DNA from: Buddleja alternifolia
Taxonomy: Eukaryota; Streptophyta; Magnoliopsida; Lamiales; Scrophulariaceae
NCBI GenBank assembly: GCA_019426215.1
Contig: CM033391.1
Location: 14,868,708-14,932,707, forward strand
Reading direction: 5' to 3'
Length of the DNA stretch: 64,000 nt
Positions 62,730 to 64,000 of the stretch are shown here, one piece after another. The translations under genes and the position numbers were made by a program. Each line of letters opens with the position of its first letter. Position 1 is the first letter of the stretch. The notes beneath the pieces were generated by a model. It searched no databases and was not told the origin of the DNA. It saw nothing but the letters and a program-made list of their open reading frames with translations.

Positions 62730-63983
62730 TCAATGCCATTTGCTGTGGTATTTAATACCCATCTTTTCAAGATGTTTTTCCAGCACCGCCTGTGCCAATG
62801 ACTTGGTCAATGGATCAGCGACATTGTCGGCTGAGGCTATTTTCTGAACAACTATTTTACCTCGTGCAACGATCTCTCTTATGATGTGATATCTCCTCTC
62901 TATGTGTTTGTATTTATTGTGAGACCTAGGTTCCTTCGCTTGCGCTATAGCTCCGGTGTTGTCACAATAAAGTGGCAACGATTGTGACAACGAGAGCTTT
63001 ATGCTAGGAACCACTTGAAGTTCCTCAACGAACTTCCTAATCCAAACAGCTTCTTTAGCTGCCTCCAAGGCAGCTATGTATTCAGCCTCTGTTTTGGAGT
63101 CTGCGGTTGTGCTTTGCTTGGAACTTTTCCAAGTCACCGCTCCACCATTTAGAGTAAATACAAATCCCGAGGTGGATTTCCGGTCATCAACATCAGATTG
63201 GAAATCCGAATCAGTGTACTCGTCCACCCTCAAGTTACCACCTCCATAGGTGAGAATCATATCCTTAGTTCTTTTCAGATACTTTAGGATATTCTTCACA
63301 GCTATCCAATGTTCCTTACCAGGGTTTGCTTGAAATCGACTAACAACGCTCACAGCATAAGCAATGTCGGGTCTAGTACAGAGCATCGCTTACATCAAGC
63401 TGCCCACAACAGACGCATAGGGTATAATGTTCATTTTTTTTCTATCTTCCTCACTTTGAGGACACAGATTTTGAAAGATGTATCCCATGTCTCATTGGTA
63501 GGAACCCTTTCTTAGAATCTTCCATCCTATACCTTTTTAGGACCTTTTCTAAGTAAAGGGCTTGAGAAAGTCCTATCATTCTTTTAGTTCGATCTCTATA
63601 GATCCGAATCCCTAGAATATAGGTCGCTTTCCCGAGTCTTTCATAGAGAATGTACTCGAAAGCCACTTCTTGGTTGTGGTGAGCATTCCTATGTTATTCC
63701 CAATGAGTAATATGTCATCTACATATAACACTAGGAATGTCAAGTTGCTCCCACTGACCTTCTTGTAAACACAGGGCTCGTCTTCATTTTTGATGAAGTC
63801 AAATCCTTTGACAACCTCATCAAAACGTAGATTCCAGCTACGAGACGCTTGTTTGAGTCCATAAACGGATCTCTCAAGTTTACACACCTTATGAATATGC
63901 TTCTCGGATTCAAAATCTTTAGGCTGTTTCATATAGATATCCTCTTCTAGGAATCCATTTAGGAAAGCAGTTTTGACATCCAT
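62730..63983 (-). pseudogene. Reverse transcriptase and RNase H of copia C2, frameshifted
   Basis: From 63983: MDVKTAFLNGFLEEDIYMKQ, VYGLKQASRSWN and the catalytic YVDDILLIGN, in one frame to about 63612. A shifted frame continues with ATYILGIRIYRDRTKRMIGL to about 63451, and another from 63386 reads MLCTRPDIAYAVSVVSRFQA and the RNase H domain (DSDFQSDVDDRKSTSGFVF, KTEAEYIAALEAAKEAVWI, CDNTGAIAQAKEP, HIERRYHIIRE), ending at 62730. At least two frameshifts and a stop near 63390 make it inactive. The frame is likely to continue beyond the right edge. Confidence 0.9.
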
Positions 63984-64000
63984 TTGCCATATTTCATAAT

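Larger units (their letters stand above)
61109..64000 (-). mobile_element. Ty1/copia retrotransposon C2, 3' half (continues beyond the window)
   Basis: 3' LTR at 61109-62714, polypurine tract at 62715-62727 and RT/RNase H on the minus strand from 62730 onward. The left flank is GTGCC; the partner duplication is outside the window. The long LTR with TGTTAGAG...CCCAACA ends and the adjoining AAGTGGGAGAT tract are typical of the larger copia lineages. Confidence 0.9.

Overview
The window is nuclear DNA of a flowering plant, almost certainly a eudicot. The signs are AT-rich intergenic DNA, spliced genes with GT/AG introns, many nested LTR retrotransposons, and two recognisable plant genes. I see nothing bacterial, no CRISPR array and no operon. 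A species cannot be named from the sequence alone.

Layout. Positions 1-33032 are one stack of nested transposons. The outermost layer is a Tat-lineage Ty3/gypsy element on the minus strand. Its 5' LTR is at 32551-33032, its broken gag-pol is scattered over 29767-32548, 14977-16196 and 11917-12254, and a decayed ORF on the opposite strand lies at 8825-11103. Three younger elements sit inside it. Element A1 (1-8456) is Athila-type and nearly complete, with its 3' end beyond the left edge. S1 is a solo LTR (12260-14030, target duplication TTACC), whose right end was later copied in a 946-bp tandem duplication. Element A2 (16197-29766, target duplication CCTGC) is an Athila-like element without pol. 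A CACTA transposon (20995-28928, target duplication ATT) sits inside one LTR of A2; it carries an F-box/FBD-type gene and an intact TnpA-like gene.

Positions 33033-48310 are the gene-bearing part. A 384-bp Helitron lies upstream of a single-exon gene for a plastid-targeted isoprenylcysteine/phospholipid methyltransferase-family membrane protein (34141-35376, plus). An eight-exon CYP707A-type cytochrome P450, predicted abscisic acid 8'-hydroxylase, is at 42567-48148 (minus). The space between these genes and the P450 introns are packed with short inverted-repeat transposons (MITEs) and AT repeats.

Positions 48640-55271 are a Mutator-like element with about 360-bp terminal inverted repeats. 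It carries a GRF-type zinc-finger gene that was hit by a SINE (49041-49377), and a Ty1/copia element (49777-54772, target duplication AGTAT) is inserted in it. Positions 55272-64000 hold a degenerate Athila-like LTR, a second SINE, a second solo LTR of the S1 family (58512-60673, target duplication TAAAC) and the 3' half of another copia element.

The genes do not form a pathway. The two host genes look independent; the other coding sequence belongs to transposons or was picked up by them. The most unusual observation is that three Athila-type LTRs each carry their own family of short, GC-rich, near-palindromic words at matching LTR positions. In A1 and A2 the same word is also found between gag and protease.
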